Positions 1 through 10,536 of a DNA stretch of 64,000 nt are shown here, piece after piece (positions within the stretch are counted from its first letter, which is position 1; every line of letters begins with the position of its first letter). Origin of the DNA: Ciborinia camelliae (lineage: Eukaryota > Ascomycota > Leotiomycetes > Helotiales > Sclerotiniaceae); the NCBI GenBank assembly GCA_025890175.1, contig JANPYM010000006.1, forward strand, positions 2,450,073-2,514,072, read 5' to 3'. The notes below the pieces were generated by a model. The model was not told the origin of the DNA and ran no database searches. It was given only the letters and a program-made list of their open reading frames with translations. Both the position numbers and the translations under genes were made by a program.

Positions 1-646
1 AAAAATTTCAAAACTCCTCACAGATGTATGTCGCAACGAAGAATAACAGTATAATGTTATTGCTTATCGCATGACAATCACCTTGGCCGTTCCTCCCCTC
101 CTATCTGCTCACAGGGCAGACAAGGCGGAGTCTGTTTGTTCCGGTGCATGTGTATTTTCGATGGCTTTTGATGGACAAGATTCTTTTCCAACAGTTTAGC
201 ATCTCATACAAGTATATTTATGCCAAATATTCCAAAGACGATTACAATTTACCTGCCATGTCGGGTCGCAATTTCTGATCTCTCTCACAGTATGTTTCGC
301 TTATGGCTTGAACGGTGAATTTTCATCCCATAACGAACTGCATTAAAAAGTTGCATTAAAGACCGACTACTAACGTTTATTTTTCAATAATGTGAATGCA
401 TTTTGGTTTTTGTCTCTAGTGGGAGCTTTATTTTTACTTTCTCCCTCGCTGGCATAGATAGATATTGCAAGAACAGCCAGTATATCACGGAATGATGCGC
501 TTATCCGTCGTTGTCTGTTGATCGATCCCTCAAACCTTTTATCTTATTCTCCCGTAACTCGTTGTTCGATGCATTAAAGCGCCCCTGATAGGTCAGCAAC
601 CTCAACCCACTCTAATGTTTCCCTCTCTTCTCGCTGGGTGGGGGGC
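1..646. other. Intergenic, no gene recognised
   Basis: AT-leaning unique sequence at the window edge. I see no open frame with coding character, no RNA gene and no repeat structure. A gene starting to the left of the window could have its untranslated end here, but nothing shows it. Confidence 0.4.
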
Positions 647-679
647 ATGTATATTTCCTTGAGAACTTCTAAAAGCAAA

Positions 680-934
680 ATGGTCAACGAAGATCAAAGT
701 GAGAATAGTTCTTACGGTATACCTCGATCTTCTAGTAATGATGAAACGACGAGAAGTGGTAATAATAGTCCTTCCACTTCAAAGAGCCTAGAGCTCCCCT
801 CAATCGCATCAGCATCTCATATTATTCCCAATCTCAAACCATCTCGTTGGACTCGGATCTCAACCAATGGTCTTGGCCAAGGTGACATTATTGGAATCAT
901 AATCGCAGTAGTAGTCGCCATCCTCGTCATCTAG
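680..934 (+). CDS. Small putative membrane protein, possibly truncated
   Basis: A Ser/Asn-rich 84-residue frame starting at the ATG at 680, which has a purine-rich context (an in-frame upstream ATG lies at 647). It ends with a hydrophobic stretch (GDIIGIIIAVVVAILVI) that stops at a TAG (932-934) inside what looks like a membrane helix. The same frame stays open after that stop for about 35 codons with charged, coding-like residues (ALEKKTARFLK). This may be a broken single-pass membrane protein gene, a gene with an intron over the stop, or chance. The family is not recognised. Confidence 0.3.
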   Translation: MVNEDQSENSSYGIPRSSSNDETTRSGNNSPSTSKSLELPSIASASHIIPNLKPSRWTRISTNGLGQGDIIGIIIAVVVAILVI

Positions 935-1264
935 GGTATCGTCGATGTCTTTATACTTTCTTCAGGTGAACAAACCGCTTTGGAAAAGAAAACAGCCCGA
1001 TTCCTCAAACTTCATGATAGGCCGTCATCCCGATTTCCCTAACTTCAATGGAACGCTCAGTTCGAACTAAACCATTTATCCACCTTTCCAGATCCCGCAT
1101 ATTGCTCCAAAGATATATAACCCTCTGAAAAATGCCATGGTTTTAATTCCGGTTACTCGTCACGATACTCCAGGTCTATTTCTCTCGATTGGAGTATTGG
1201 GTTACATGCTTTTAATCCGATGGAGGCGAGGGGAATGGACATGTATGGAGGGTAATGCGATAGA

Positions 1265-1519
1265 ATGAAAGCAGATTATGCAAAGTTCTTCGAGTTGAAG
1301 TTTGGATGGAAACCCTGGGATGACGATACGAGATTTTCAAGTCCGCTTTTAGATCAAAATTATGATAGGAGAGTTTGGGATGAGGGGAGCATTGTTGGGA
1401 TTGGAGGATGGCTCAACAAAATATACCATTTCATGTTCAGATACATTCACCCCAAAAGGGTATTGCTTAATAAAAGTATGGATCCAATGATTGGAATGGG
1501 AAAGAAAATGTCAATTTGA
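1265..1519 (+). CDS. Hypothetical small ORF, possible relic of the same locus
   Basis: An 84-codon frame starting with ATG and rich in aromatic and charged residues (FGWKPWDDDTRF, YIHPKRVLL). It lies 330 bp after the broken membrane ORF, and a hydrophobic segment (ILSIGVLGYMLLIRW) in another frame sits just upstream. The two ORFs could be remnants of one multi-exon gene. I cannot join them with confident splice sites and do not recognise a family. Confidence 0.25.
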   Translation: MKADYAKFFELKFGWKPWDDDTRFSSPLLDQNYDRRVWDEGSIVGIGGWLNKIYHFMFRYIHPKRVLLNKSMDPMIGMGKKMSI

Positions 1520-1676
1520 AATAACCCTAATGTAGCACAACTTTTAATATTCCCACCATCCATCATCCTACATAGCGGTTCGAATACATCGCTCTCTCAG
1601 TGGATCGAATTTGAAGAGCCGTATGGAATTTCCAAGGTCTACCTTCTACCCACCTCCCCTATCTTCAATTGAACGT

Positions 1677-2642
1677 TTAATCCGAGTCCGCTCCGAGTCT
1701 TGCTATGATATCATCGACATCGGGACCATTCCCTGCCAATTCTTGCCATGCGGACCATGACAATCTGAAGAGCGTAATGCGAGTGTTGGGATCATCAGGA
1801 CTTGGAACCGTCACGGCATATTGCATCGATCTCTGCAATCCTTCGTTGGCATCGGCGATAGCCGCTTTGATCGCGTTATACAAGTCCCCCAGGTTGATTC
1901 TCCCAATGACCTCTCCCCAGTTGGATCCCGCAGAGGGATCAAGATCCGCAGTCAGTGTCACACGATCGCCCGGTACATTGTTGATGAAAGCCTCTTGTTG
2001 CGCATTCGAGTTCGCCGCTCGTTGCATCGCCCGCCACATTGATGTGGTCAAGGTATCGTAACCATCGACAACGAGAGCCCGGGTGCTGCGTCCAAAGTCG
2101 TTGAGCAGCCCCGGGAGCGCCGTGAGTGTATAGCGATTCAAGACTGAAATGGGCCTGCCGCCTGAGCTTCCACCGGGACATGAATCGGCGCGGATATTGA
2201 GGGTTTCAGGAAGAGCATTGCGCTTGCGCTTGCGCTCCACCCAGCGCAAAGTCGAATCATGCACATCGCGTTTCGGAGAACTTTTATGGAAGAAGCCCGT
2301 CAGGCTGTTGGTTTGGAAACCTCCCGTGGTACAGGCGACGGCTTGTAGCGAGAACCACGCTTCCAGTAATTGGGCGTTGAAGTCGAGCGTTCCATGCCCG
2401 TTGTATCGTGTGACCCCAACGCTGCAGCTTCCGCACTCGTATGTAAGTGTGTTGGTCTCGTTAATCGGAACGTTGCCGTTGCAGTCTACATTGTTTTGAA
2501 CCAAGGCGGAACCGGCACAGATACAATCTGTATTATCGACGATGTTTCCTTCTGTTTGTCGCTCACAGGCTAGGCCAATGCCGTGTACGAGTGGTGCTGA
2601 TAGGGTTAGCACCCACGCGATTATTTGGCTTTTAAAATGCAT
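1677..2642 (-). CDS. Secreted cysteine-containing precursor protein, family unknown
   Basis: Single-exon gene of 321 residues. The N-terminus has a basic start and hydrophobic core ending near LVHG-IGLA, typical of a signal peptide, so export is inferred. Residues ~25-105 hold seven cysteines, including DCIC and CGSC. A strongly basic linker follows (SSPKRD, then VERKRKRN near residues 130-140) that fits Kex2-type processing. After it comes a ~165-residue C-terminal domain with only one Cys and an acidic end. This domain-linker-domain order is that of a secreted preproprotein cut in two. The start ATG at 2642 has a TATA-like element about 110 bp upstream. It is divergent from the secreted gene at 3562. 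An effector or antimicrobial role is possible but unproven. Confidence 0.75.
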   Translation of the reverse strand: MHFKSQIIAWVLTLSAPLVHGIGLACERQTEGNIVDNTDCICAGSALVQNNVDCNGNVPINETNTLTYECGSCSVGVTRYNGHGTLDFNAQLLEAWFSLQAVACTTGGFQTNSLTGFFHKSSPKRDVHDSTLRWVERKRKRNALPETLNIRADSCPGGSSGGRPISVLNRYTLTALPGLLNDFGRSTRALVVDGYDTLTTSMWRAMQRAANSNAQQEAFINNVPGDRVTLTADLDPSAGSNWGEVIGRINLGDLYNAIKAAIADANEGLQRSMQYAVTVPSPDDPNTRITLFRLSWSAWQELAGNGPDVDDIIARLGADSD

Positions 2643-2752
2643 GTTTGATGAAATTTTGGGGTTGGGGAGTTCGTGCTTGATGTTTGAAAGTAGGAATTGT
2701 AGAATGAAAGTTGCTTTTGAAGAATCGATCGAAGACGAGGAGAGTAGGTCTG

Positions 2753-2759
2753 ATTTATA
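2753..2759 (-). promoter_or_regulatory. TATA-like box upstream of the secreted protein gene
   Basis: On the minus strand this reads TATAAAT-like, about 110 bp before the ATG at 2642. Distance and sequence fit a core promoter TATA box; no other evidence. Confidence 0.35.
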
Positions 2760-3428
2760 TTCCTTTCGTTTGGTGGGGAGAAAATCCTGTTTATAATATC
2801 TTTGCCATCACCATATATCGACTGACCTTCACACAATATCGAGATTTTGCAATTCTTGATTTCAACTTTACCATCTGTTTCAAAATTATCACTCATCCAT
2901 TATTCTATTGATCCTAAAAATATTTCACCACCTCGGCTATGAGAGTGTATCATATATAGGTAATGGGTGTCAGATTGGTCAGAATAAGCTTCGAAAAAAG
3001 AATCTGACTACAACTGTAATTGCCGCCGGCAATTAAACACGAGACTTTATGAACCGACAAAAGTCTGGGCGGATCGTAAATAGAAACAATTTACAAATCC
3101 AAAGATATTTACTGAGTAGACTTATCGGATATACCTTTCGGGTATATAATCATAAAGCGGATATTCGCAAGATGATCGGGCTTTACATTCATTAGTCTTT
3201 CCTGCATATCCTGGTGCTGTATCAGATTGATTCTGTCCCAAGGACGTATACCATATGATGGATACCTAGATCGGCTATCGATATCGGTCATTGTCACCCA
3301 GATTACCTATGCCGTCGTCCTTTGCGAATCATCACATCAGTTTCGAATGAGATATGGTAAGAATATTTGAGATATTTTTATACATTTGTAATCCGCCTCG
3401 GTGTTCTGAAGATGGTCCATCTACTAGG

Positions 3429-3436
3429 TATATAAA
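3429..3436 (+). promoter_or_regulatory. TATA box of the small secreted protein gene
   Basis: TATATAAA lies about 125 bp before the ATG at 3562, followed by a C/T- and CA-rich leader typical of highly expressed filamentous-fungal genes. Confidence 0.45.
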
Positions 3437-3561
3437 CCCTCCATACCCTCTCAAACTATCCTCCATCTTCACACAATCATTCTACAGTGGTATACAGGCA
3501 TTCTTCATCAACATCATCTATCTACATCAAACCCATTTTACCCCACAAAATCACGATCAAC

Positions 3562-4218
3562 ATGAAATCCTCCATCATCGCACTAGTCCTCAGTGGACTC
3601 TGCGCCTCCGTTCTTGCATCTGCATCTCCAACCGATGGTCTAACCATCATCACCACCGATGAAAATGGCAACGAGGTAGAAACCTACAAAGGACGCTACG
3701 AAGACGGCCCAGCCCAAAAGCTAAACGCGACCGTCGGACTAACAATCATCACCACCGACGAGAACGGCAACGAAGTAGCGCAATACATGGGACGCTACGA
3801 AGACGGGCTCAACAACATTAGCATTAGCAGCAGCAGTGCGACCTCCTCGCCCACGCGACCCAGCGACAACTCCAAGCGACGAACCGGCAAACACGTCGGC
3901 ACGAAATGCGGCAAGAACACCGGGTTCTCCACCTCCGACTACCAAGTCGCGCTGCAAGGACTCGCGAACTATTTCGGCAACGGGCAGAAGTTCAGCCGCA
4001 AGATCTGGTACACGTATGGCAACGCGGTGGTGTTTGGCTGCGACTATGGCGACGGGCAGCAGGTCACGAGCGCGCAGCTGTATAGCGATCTCGGCGCCGT
4101 CGATGCTGCGTGTGGTAATGCGAAGACTGGGTGGTATGATCATGAGCCGTGGAAGGCGAGTTATGGGAGGGCGATTAGGAGCCAGGTGTTGGATTGTGCG
4201 GATTTGGAGAGTCTTTAG
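3562..4218 (+). CDS. Small secreted cysteine-bearing protein with repeated propeptide
   Basis: 218 residues, no intron. ATG 3562 is chosen because it begins a clean signal peptide (MKSSIIALVLSGLCASVLA). Residues 26-58 and 59 onward are two copies of a ~33-residue unit (GLTIITTDENGNEV ... GRYEDG). A Ser-rich stretch and a basic NSKRRTGK site near residues 112-116 follow, where Kex2-type cleavage would release a ~105-residue C-terminal domain. That domain has four Cys (TKCG, FGCD, AACG, LDCA), suggesting two disulfides, and ends with a W..SYGR motif seen in many fungal small secreted proteins. GC content rises strongly inside the second half of the gene compared with its flanks. A host- or competitor-directed role is inference only. 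Confidence 0.8.
   Translation: MKSSIIALVLSGLCASVLASASPTDGLTIITTDENGNEVETYKGRYEDGPAQKLNATVGLTIITTDENGNEVAQYMGRYEDGLNNISISSSSATSSPTRPSDNSKRRTGKHVGTKCGKNTGFSTSDYQVALQGLANYFGNGQKFSRKIWYTYGNAVVFGCDYGDGQQVTSAQLYSDLGAVDAACGNAKTGWYDHEPWKASYGRAIRSQVLDCADLESL
3637..3828 (+). repeat. 99-bp internal tandem duplication in a secreted protein
   Basis: Two in-frame copies, about 3637-3735 and 3736-3828, encode the GLTIITTDENGNEV/GRYEDG unit. The first 14 residues are identical in both, so the duplication is recent or under selection. Confidence 0.8.
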
Positions 4219-4932
4219 GGGGTGGGGGGTGCGGGTGCGGTGGTTGGGGTTGGGGATTGGGAGCGTGGCGTTTTGAGATGGGGGCTTGGATTTTGGGTTG
4301 GAGAGGTTTGGATGCTTACGTTTTGGCGATTGGACTTTGGTTGTTGAATTTTAGCTGTTTTTTAAGTTTTGGTTGGTTAAGTTTTGCTCGAGTTTTTGAT
4401 ATACTGTATGTTAGAATTCACACTCATTTCGCTTAAGATATCGATTTCATCACGTTCCAAATAAATGTCTCTCTCTACCTACCCGGGTATTTTTCTCTAG
4501 CGCAACAAGGGGTCCGAGTGAATATGCGAGTCTAGCCTCAAAACCGAAGAAGAATCATCAGGAATATTAAAGTGTATTTTTAAAGTGTGTTTTTAACTTC
4601 TATACAGGTGAATTGGAGCTGAGAGTTCAACGTCGAGAGATCTCATATACTTATTATAAAACACCTCATTGATTATGCAAAATGCATGCTAGTTGGATGG
4701 TTAAAAAGTACATACTAATAGGTTTTGTATAGAAATAGGGGTTCACAAACTGCGAGGTATTAGCTCGTATGTTAGAGATAAAAGAAACATAATTCAGGCG
4801 TGACTATATACCATCCAACAATCCCACAATCCAGCGATTCCCATCAACTCACCCAAATCATGCCCTCCACAAACCCACCACAAACCCACCCGCACCCATA
4901 AAACACAACCAGCCCCAACTAGCCCCAAGGCT

Positions 4933-4966
4933 CCATCCATCCATCCATCCATCCATCCATCCATCC
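4933..4966. repeat. (CCAT)n microsatellite
   Basis: About eight uninterrupted tetranucleotide copies. Confidence 0.9.
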
Positions 4967-5072
4967 ACACACGCAAAACGTGAGTATACAGATTTTAAAA
5001 GTGAGCACGTACGTCATTGGTATTATAATATTCCCTCCAGAGTCCAGACAATCATAGTCTATGATTCTATTC

Positions 5073-5098
5073 AATATATATATATATATATATATATA
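5073..5098. repeat. (TA)n microsatellite
   Basis: About 13 dinucleotide copies, followed after 20 bp by an (AATCC)n run. Confidence 0.9.
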
Positions 5099-5199
5099 CA
5101 AAAAACCCAGCAAGCCCAATCCAATCCAATCCAATCCAATCCAGCCCAAGCCCCCAAAAAATTAAAATCGATATCGAGTTTGCATATCCTCAACTATAA

Positions 5200-5330
5200 C
5201 TAACTAACTAACTATCTACCTACCTACCTACCTACCTAACTAGCTAACTACCTACCTACCTACCTAACTACCTACCTAACTACCTAACTAACTACCTACC
5301 TACCTAACTACCTATCTAAATAAATATAAA
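5200..5330. repeat. (CTAC/CTAA)n tetranucleotide tract
   Basis: About 130 bp of interleaved CTAC and CTAA units. Confidence 0.85.
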
Positions 5331-5397
5331 TAAATATAGTTTATATCCCCCCCCCCTACATCAAACCCTAATTCTACCTCCCCCTCTACCTCCATCT

Positions 5398-5431
<34 letters not shown>

Positions 5432-5538
5432 TATTTTCTACCTAGTATCGAGATTTTTTACTCATTGTGCATTCACTATGCATTCACTGCGCATTCACTA
5501 TATATGAGATGGGATGATAGCTAGGTAACCAAAATCCA

Positions 5539-5612
5539 AATCCCAATCCCAATCCCAATCCCAATCCCAATCCCAATCCCAATCCCAATCCCAATCCCAA
5601 TCCCAATCCCAA
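5539..5612. repeat. (CCCAAT)n hexanucleotide tract
   Basis: About 12 hexamer copies. The unit is not the fungal telomere repeat (TTAGGG/CCCTAA), so this is an ordinary microsatellite. Confidence 0.9.
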
Positions 5613-6090
5613 CTCCAACTCCAAATCAAAATACAAATCCAAAATCAAATCCAAATACAAATGCAAATGAGATTCAAGATTCAAAATTCAAAATTCCCGA
5701 TTTGATAATAATTTCCATGATTTGATTTGTTATATTATTTATAAATGAGTAGAGTACCTACCTAGGTAGGGTAGTGCGGTGTATGTATGTATATATTTTC
5801 TTCTTTCTTCTTTCTTCTTCTTCTCTTCTTCTCTAATTCTGAATCCATGAATCAATCGATCCATCCAATCATCCATCCCATCATCATCCATTAACCTCTA
5901 CATATCATTACCCCTATCTCCCACATATCTCATCTCATCTCATCTCCTTACATAAAACCAAACCCCCCCCCCAAAAAAAGAAAATCTACAAACACAAGTC
6001 TAGTCCGAGGAGAGGGCGTCATTAACAAAGAGAAACAAAGAGAAACAAAGAGAAACAAAGAAAGAGAAAGCCAGCCGCGACATAATCTTC

Positions 6091-6153
6091 CCATCTCATC
6101 TCATCTCATCTCATCTCATCCCATCCCATCCCATCCCATCCCATCCCATCCCA
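6091..6153. repeat. (CATCT)n/(CATCC)n pentanucleotide tract
   Basis: Two adjoining pentamer runs that differ by one base, suggesting one run drifted into the other. Confidence 0.9.
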
Positions 6154-6470
6154 AACGCCATCGCCATGCTCCATCACCATCACCAGAACTTTGTATGTAT
6201 CTGATTGATCATCAGTGTGTGTGAGTGAGTGCCACTTCCGAAAAAAAAAGTAACCAACAAACAAACAAACAAACAAACAAGAAAAAAAAAGCGCCACCGA
6301 GGTATCTAGGTATCTATCTATGCGTATCGTATCGCTCATCACATACATGTGCCACCAACCAACCATGACCATGAAAATGCATGCATCCATACATCCATCT
6401 CCAACCTTCCGGAGCCTCTATGCCTCTATGCCTCCATGTAAAATATCTTCAACCACCACCTTACACCCCA

Positions 6471-9400
6471 CTACCTCCGACCCAAACCTTGCAAGTTGAC
6501 CAACTCCGAGTATCGGCCCCCCTTATGGATAAGCTCCGAGTGCGTACCGCTCTCCACAATCCGACCTTGATCGAAAACATAGATGCAATCCGCCTTTTGA
6601 ATGGTACTTAACCGATGCGCCACCGCAATCGTGGTCCTTCCCTTGGCGGCCTTATCCAAGGCGGCTTGAACGACATGTTCGCTCTCGGAATCCAATGCGC
6701 TAGTAGCCTCATCCAACAAGAGGATTTTGGGATCGCGGAGCAAAGCACGAGCGATGGCGATTCTTTGTTTTTGACCCCCGGACAACATGCTACCCTTGGA
6801 ACCGACGACGGTGGAAAATCCTTCAGGGAGCGACATGATGAAATCATAGATGTTGGCTTCACGACTGGCGAACTCGATTGCGGAATCAGGTACATCTTCG
6901 CGATCGGCTCCGAGGAGCAGATTCTCACGGATAGTACCTTGGTAGAGGGTTGGTTCTTGGGATACGAGCGCGATATGCGAACGGTAATCGCTGATGTTTA
7001 GAGAAGAAATCTCTTTACCATCCACGTAGATACCGCCAACGATGGGATCATAGAAGCGCTCGAGAAGAGCGATGGTGGTAGATTTACCGCAACCAGATGC
7101 ACCTACAAGGGCAATGTATTGACCAGGCTTGACTTGGAGATCGAGACCACGGAGGACGGGTTGTTCTGGACGAGTGGGGTAGCGGAAGTGAACACCACGG
7201 AACTCGACGTGTCCTTCCATGGACTCCATACGTTCTCCATCCTCGGACCAAGAATCGATGGCGGGTTTGCGGTCAAAGAGAATCTTCAGTTCCTGGGCGG
7301 CTTGTTTGGCTTTACCCATGTCCGCTATAATTTGTTAGTATGAAAGTTCAGATGATGGATCGAAGAAGTTACTCACGTGCGAAGGAAAAGATAGTTCCGG
7401 CTGATTGAGAACCGAAAATGACAGCCGAAAAACAAACGAAGAATTGGAATAATGAATATTCCTTGTCGGCGATACGCTGACTACCATACCAGAATCCAAG
7501 TGCGAGACAGAGGAACACCAAAGATTGAGATGAGGCATAAAGCAACGAAGACTTCAAGATCGATCTCAAACTCTTTTGTTCCTGGGCCTTGAGAGACTTG
7601 GTATAATTAGCGAGAACATCTTCCTCTCTCGTCAAAGATGCAACCGTGCGAATAGCACCCGTAGCTTCACAAGCATAACTGGCACTCTTCTCGTATGCCT
7701 TCTTCGCTCTTTGTTGAAATCTCGCAAGAAGCCAGAATCGGAAGAAACCACAACCAAGTAGGACCGGAATGGTGGCGATGCAGACAAGAGCCAACTTCCA
7801 GGCAATGGCGAGAGAAAGGGTACATGCTGCGATGAGCGTAGTGGCCGTTGTCAAAATCGTGCCCAAAGTGACTCCCGACAAACCTGCAACGTGGGTAGTC
7901 TCGGTACTCAAAAATGAAGTGAGGGCACCCGCAGTGTGGTCCTCCATGTCGAAGTATTGAATATCCTGGCGAAGCATCGTGCGGAAAGCACGGTCACGAA
8001 CTCGATGGATGAGCTTCTCTGAACAGAAAGCAAAGGCAACACCTTGAGAACAGAATGCAATAAATTGAACCAATCCCAACATGAGATACATCAAAGACCA
8101 GAAATCCACATCATGTCTGATCGTATGATAATTGGCAGGAATGGCAGGGAGGGAGAGCGAGATAATTTCCTTGGCGAAGAATACAGCTTGAGTTGGATAA
8201 CCACCACCACAAATGATGGAAAAGAATAATCCCACCAGCATGAGTTTCCATTCGGTTTTGTTGAACGAAGCAATCAACTTGATTAATGTCCATAGTGAAT
8301 CATGCTGTTCTGATGGAGATGTCTTGCCCTGAAGTGCGAGAGATGATTGCGATTTTTCTGTTGCAGTGCGGTTCAATTTGTTGGCAATATTCTTGTCATC
8401 CGGATCCTCATGGCATACGAGTTCGTCGTCTTTGGCATCGATTTCTGCCTCTTCTCCAGCAGAAAGTTCCTTGGTTTCAGCAATCTTTTGTGCTTCAATC
8501 AATCGATAGTAAGCCCCTTGTTTAGCAAGCAAGTCGTTGTGGGTTCCTTGTTCTACGATGCGACCTTCAGTCATGACAACAATGTTATCCGCGTCCTTAA
8601 TGGTGGAGAGTCTGTGAGCAATTGTAATGGTAGTTCGTCCTTCCGCAGCAACCTCGAGAGCAGCTTGTACAACACCTTCAGATTTTGTGTCAAGAGCAGA
8701 AGTAGCTTCATCGAGTAAAAGAATCTTTGGATCGCTGACCATAGCTCTTGCAATTGCAATACGTTGCTTTTGACCACCGGAAAGCAAACTAGCTCTTTCA
8801 CCAACATTGGTTTCGTAACCTTCAGGTAAAGCGGAAACAAAGTCATGTGCATTGGCCATCTTAGCAGCTTCAATAACCAACTCTCTCTGATATTCTTCTT
8901 TCTCGTTTTCAAACTTGGTTCCGATGAGTCCGTGCCGAATGTTTTCAAAGATAGAGGTTCCAAACAACGTGGGCTCTTGGCTGACCAAAGATATTTGTTG
9001 TCGCAGCCATCGTAAATTCAAGGTACTAACATCATGCCCATCAATTAAAACCTGGCCGCCAACTGGATCGTAAAATCTCTCAACCAACCCAACTATGGTG
9101 CTTTTACCAGATCCAGAAGCACCAACGAGAGCTGTCATTTTGCCGGCAGGAATCACCAAACTGACGTCGTTCATGATTGTGACCTCAGGTCTGGATGGAT
9201 AGATGTGCTTGATATTTCTCAATTCAACGGTTCCCTCGACGTGATCGAGCTTGATGCCTTCAGTAGAGGTTGGATCCAAAGGCGAAACACGATCGATTGT
9301 ATTGAAGATCTTTGCAGCGGCGGAAATAGCAGAAACGAAGGCTTGAGTGTTGGGTGCAATATTTCCAAAAGCAAAGGCTCCGATCATGATAGACAACAAG

Positions 9401-10536
9401 ATTGTGAGAATGTTGGAAAGACTGATCGATCCATCGACAAGGAACCTGGAACCCATCCAGAAAGCCAGACCATAATTAAGATAGATAACCATAAACATGC
9501 CTCCTACCATGATCGCTAAAGTGAATTTGGTTCTGTAACCGTATTTCTCTGCCTCGGCGAGATGTTTGTCATATTGGCGGGCGAGTTTATCTTGGGTGCC
9601 AAAGGCAGTGGCATTTCTGATAGATGAAATGACTTCTTCCGCGATAGATCCTCCAGTAGCATAAGATCCCAGGGATTGTTTGCTGTACTTGACGATCCAT
9701 CTGGAGCCCCCTCCCATGATAAGCGCGATGGAAGCAACGGTAGATGTGAGAATAAGAGTCAACTTCCAGGACTTGATAAAACCAATTACAAAAGCAGCGA
9801 AAAATGTAGCCATTGCATTGAGTGTCAAGCCCACCTTTTCGGAAATACCATCTTGAACCAGATTGGTATCAGCTGTTATTCTGGTAGTAATTTCACCTGA
9901 TCCTAGCTTATCATAGAAACCAATATTCATGCGCAAACAAGCAGCCAAGTACTGTGCTCTAATCTTTCCACTGATATGTTCTCCGACATAGATGAATCCG
10001 ACGGTAGAAATGTATGTGGTAATGAATTCGGCGATACCAAGGTAGACAAAGTAAAGCAGCATATGATTAATGGTATGATCGAATTCCGCCCTGGTGCTTG
10101 ATCCTGTTTTGAAATCCGCGAAAGTTCCAGCCAGCTGACCAAAAATGACCGTCATCAAAGGTAATGCAGCGCCGGCCGCAATACTGCAGATGGCGCTAAT
10201 AACGATAATAATGATATCGTTCGTGGTGGAGAAACGATATAAATTTCCAACTCCTGAAGACAACTCTGGCAAAACCACTTGTCGTTTTAAGATTTCGGCC
10301 TCATGAGGAGGTAGATGTGCGTAAATATCCTCATCCTTATTATCATTTGCCACCTGCACAATATTTGAGTCTAATTTCGACAAATCCTTTGGCTCAGCCA
10401 GTGACATTTTCGTTGCTCCTTCCTCAATCTTCTGTTCTGATGTGGAATCGTGTTCAGCTATAAATGTTCCTTCATTGCTGGATGGACGACTCCCCGACCC
10501 CGCGGTCTCGGTCTTCTCTGATAGTGCGCCAGCCAT
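6471..10536 (-). CDS. Full-size ABCB (MDR/Pmd1-type) multidrug exporter
   Basis: Two exons, 10536-7377 and 7324-6471, joined across a 52-bp intron (GTGAGT...ATAG), give 1337 residues, the usual size for a TMD-NBD-TMD-NBD transporter. The splice restores FSFAPDMGKAK, a family hallmark. NBD1 has Walker A GASGSGKST near residue 472, LLSGGQKQR near 582 and ILLLDEATSALD. NBD2 has GASGCGKST near 1125 and LSGGQKQR near 1231 with the same Walker B. Both ATP sites keep consensus residues, so both may be active. The start at 10536 is the first ATG in a long open frame. Members export lipophilic drugs, toxins or the a-factor pheromone across the plasma membrane; the substrate cannot be told here. It stands alone, with no biosynthetic cluster beside it. 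Confidence 0.95.
7325..7376 (-). other. Intron of the ABC transporter gene
   Basis: 52 bp with GTGAGT donor and ATTATAG acceptor; phase 1. Without it the frame stops right after SFAR. Confidence 0.9.

Larger units (their letters stand above)
2643..3561. other. Divergent intergenic region between two secreted-protein genes
   Basis: About 920 bp serve as upstream region for both the minus-strand gene ending at 1677 and the plus-strand gene at 3562. Each side has a TATA-like box. No other coding frame is convincing. Confidence 0.6.
4219..6470. other. Microsatellite-rich intergenic region between convergent genes
   Basis: Lies between the 3' ends of the secreted protein gene and the ABC transporter gene. 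From about 4.9 kb it is a chain of simple repeats: (CCAT)n, (TA)n, (AATCC)n, (CTAC/CTAA)n, TTTTCCA runs, (CCCAAT)n, ATCTC/ATCCC repeats and (AAAC)n. No gene is seen; long 'ORFs' here translate repeat units. Confidence 0.7.

Noticed and set aside
5484..5684. Leu-Gly repeat frame
   Set aside because: Translation of the (CCCAAT)n tract; no gene evidence.
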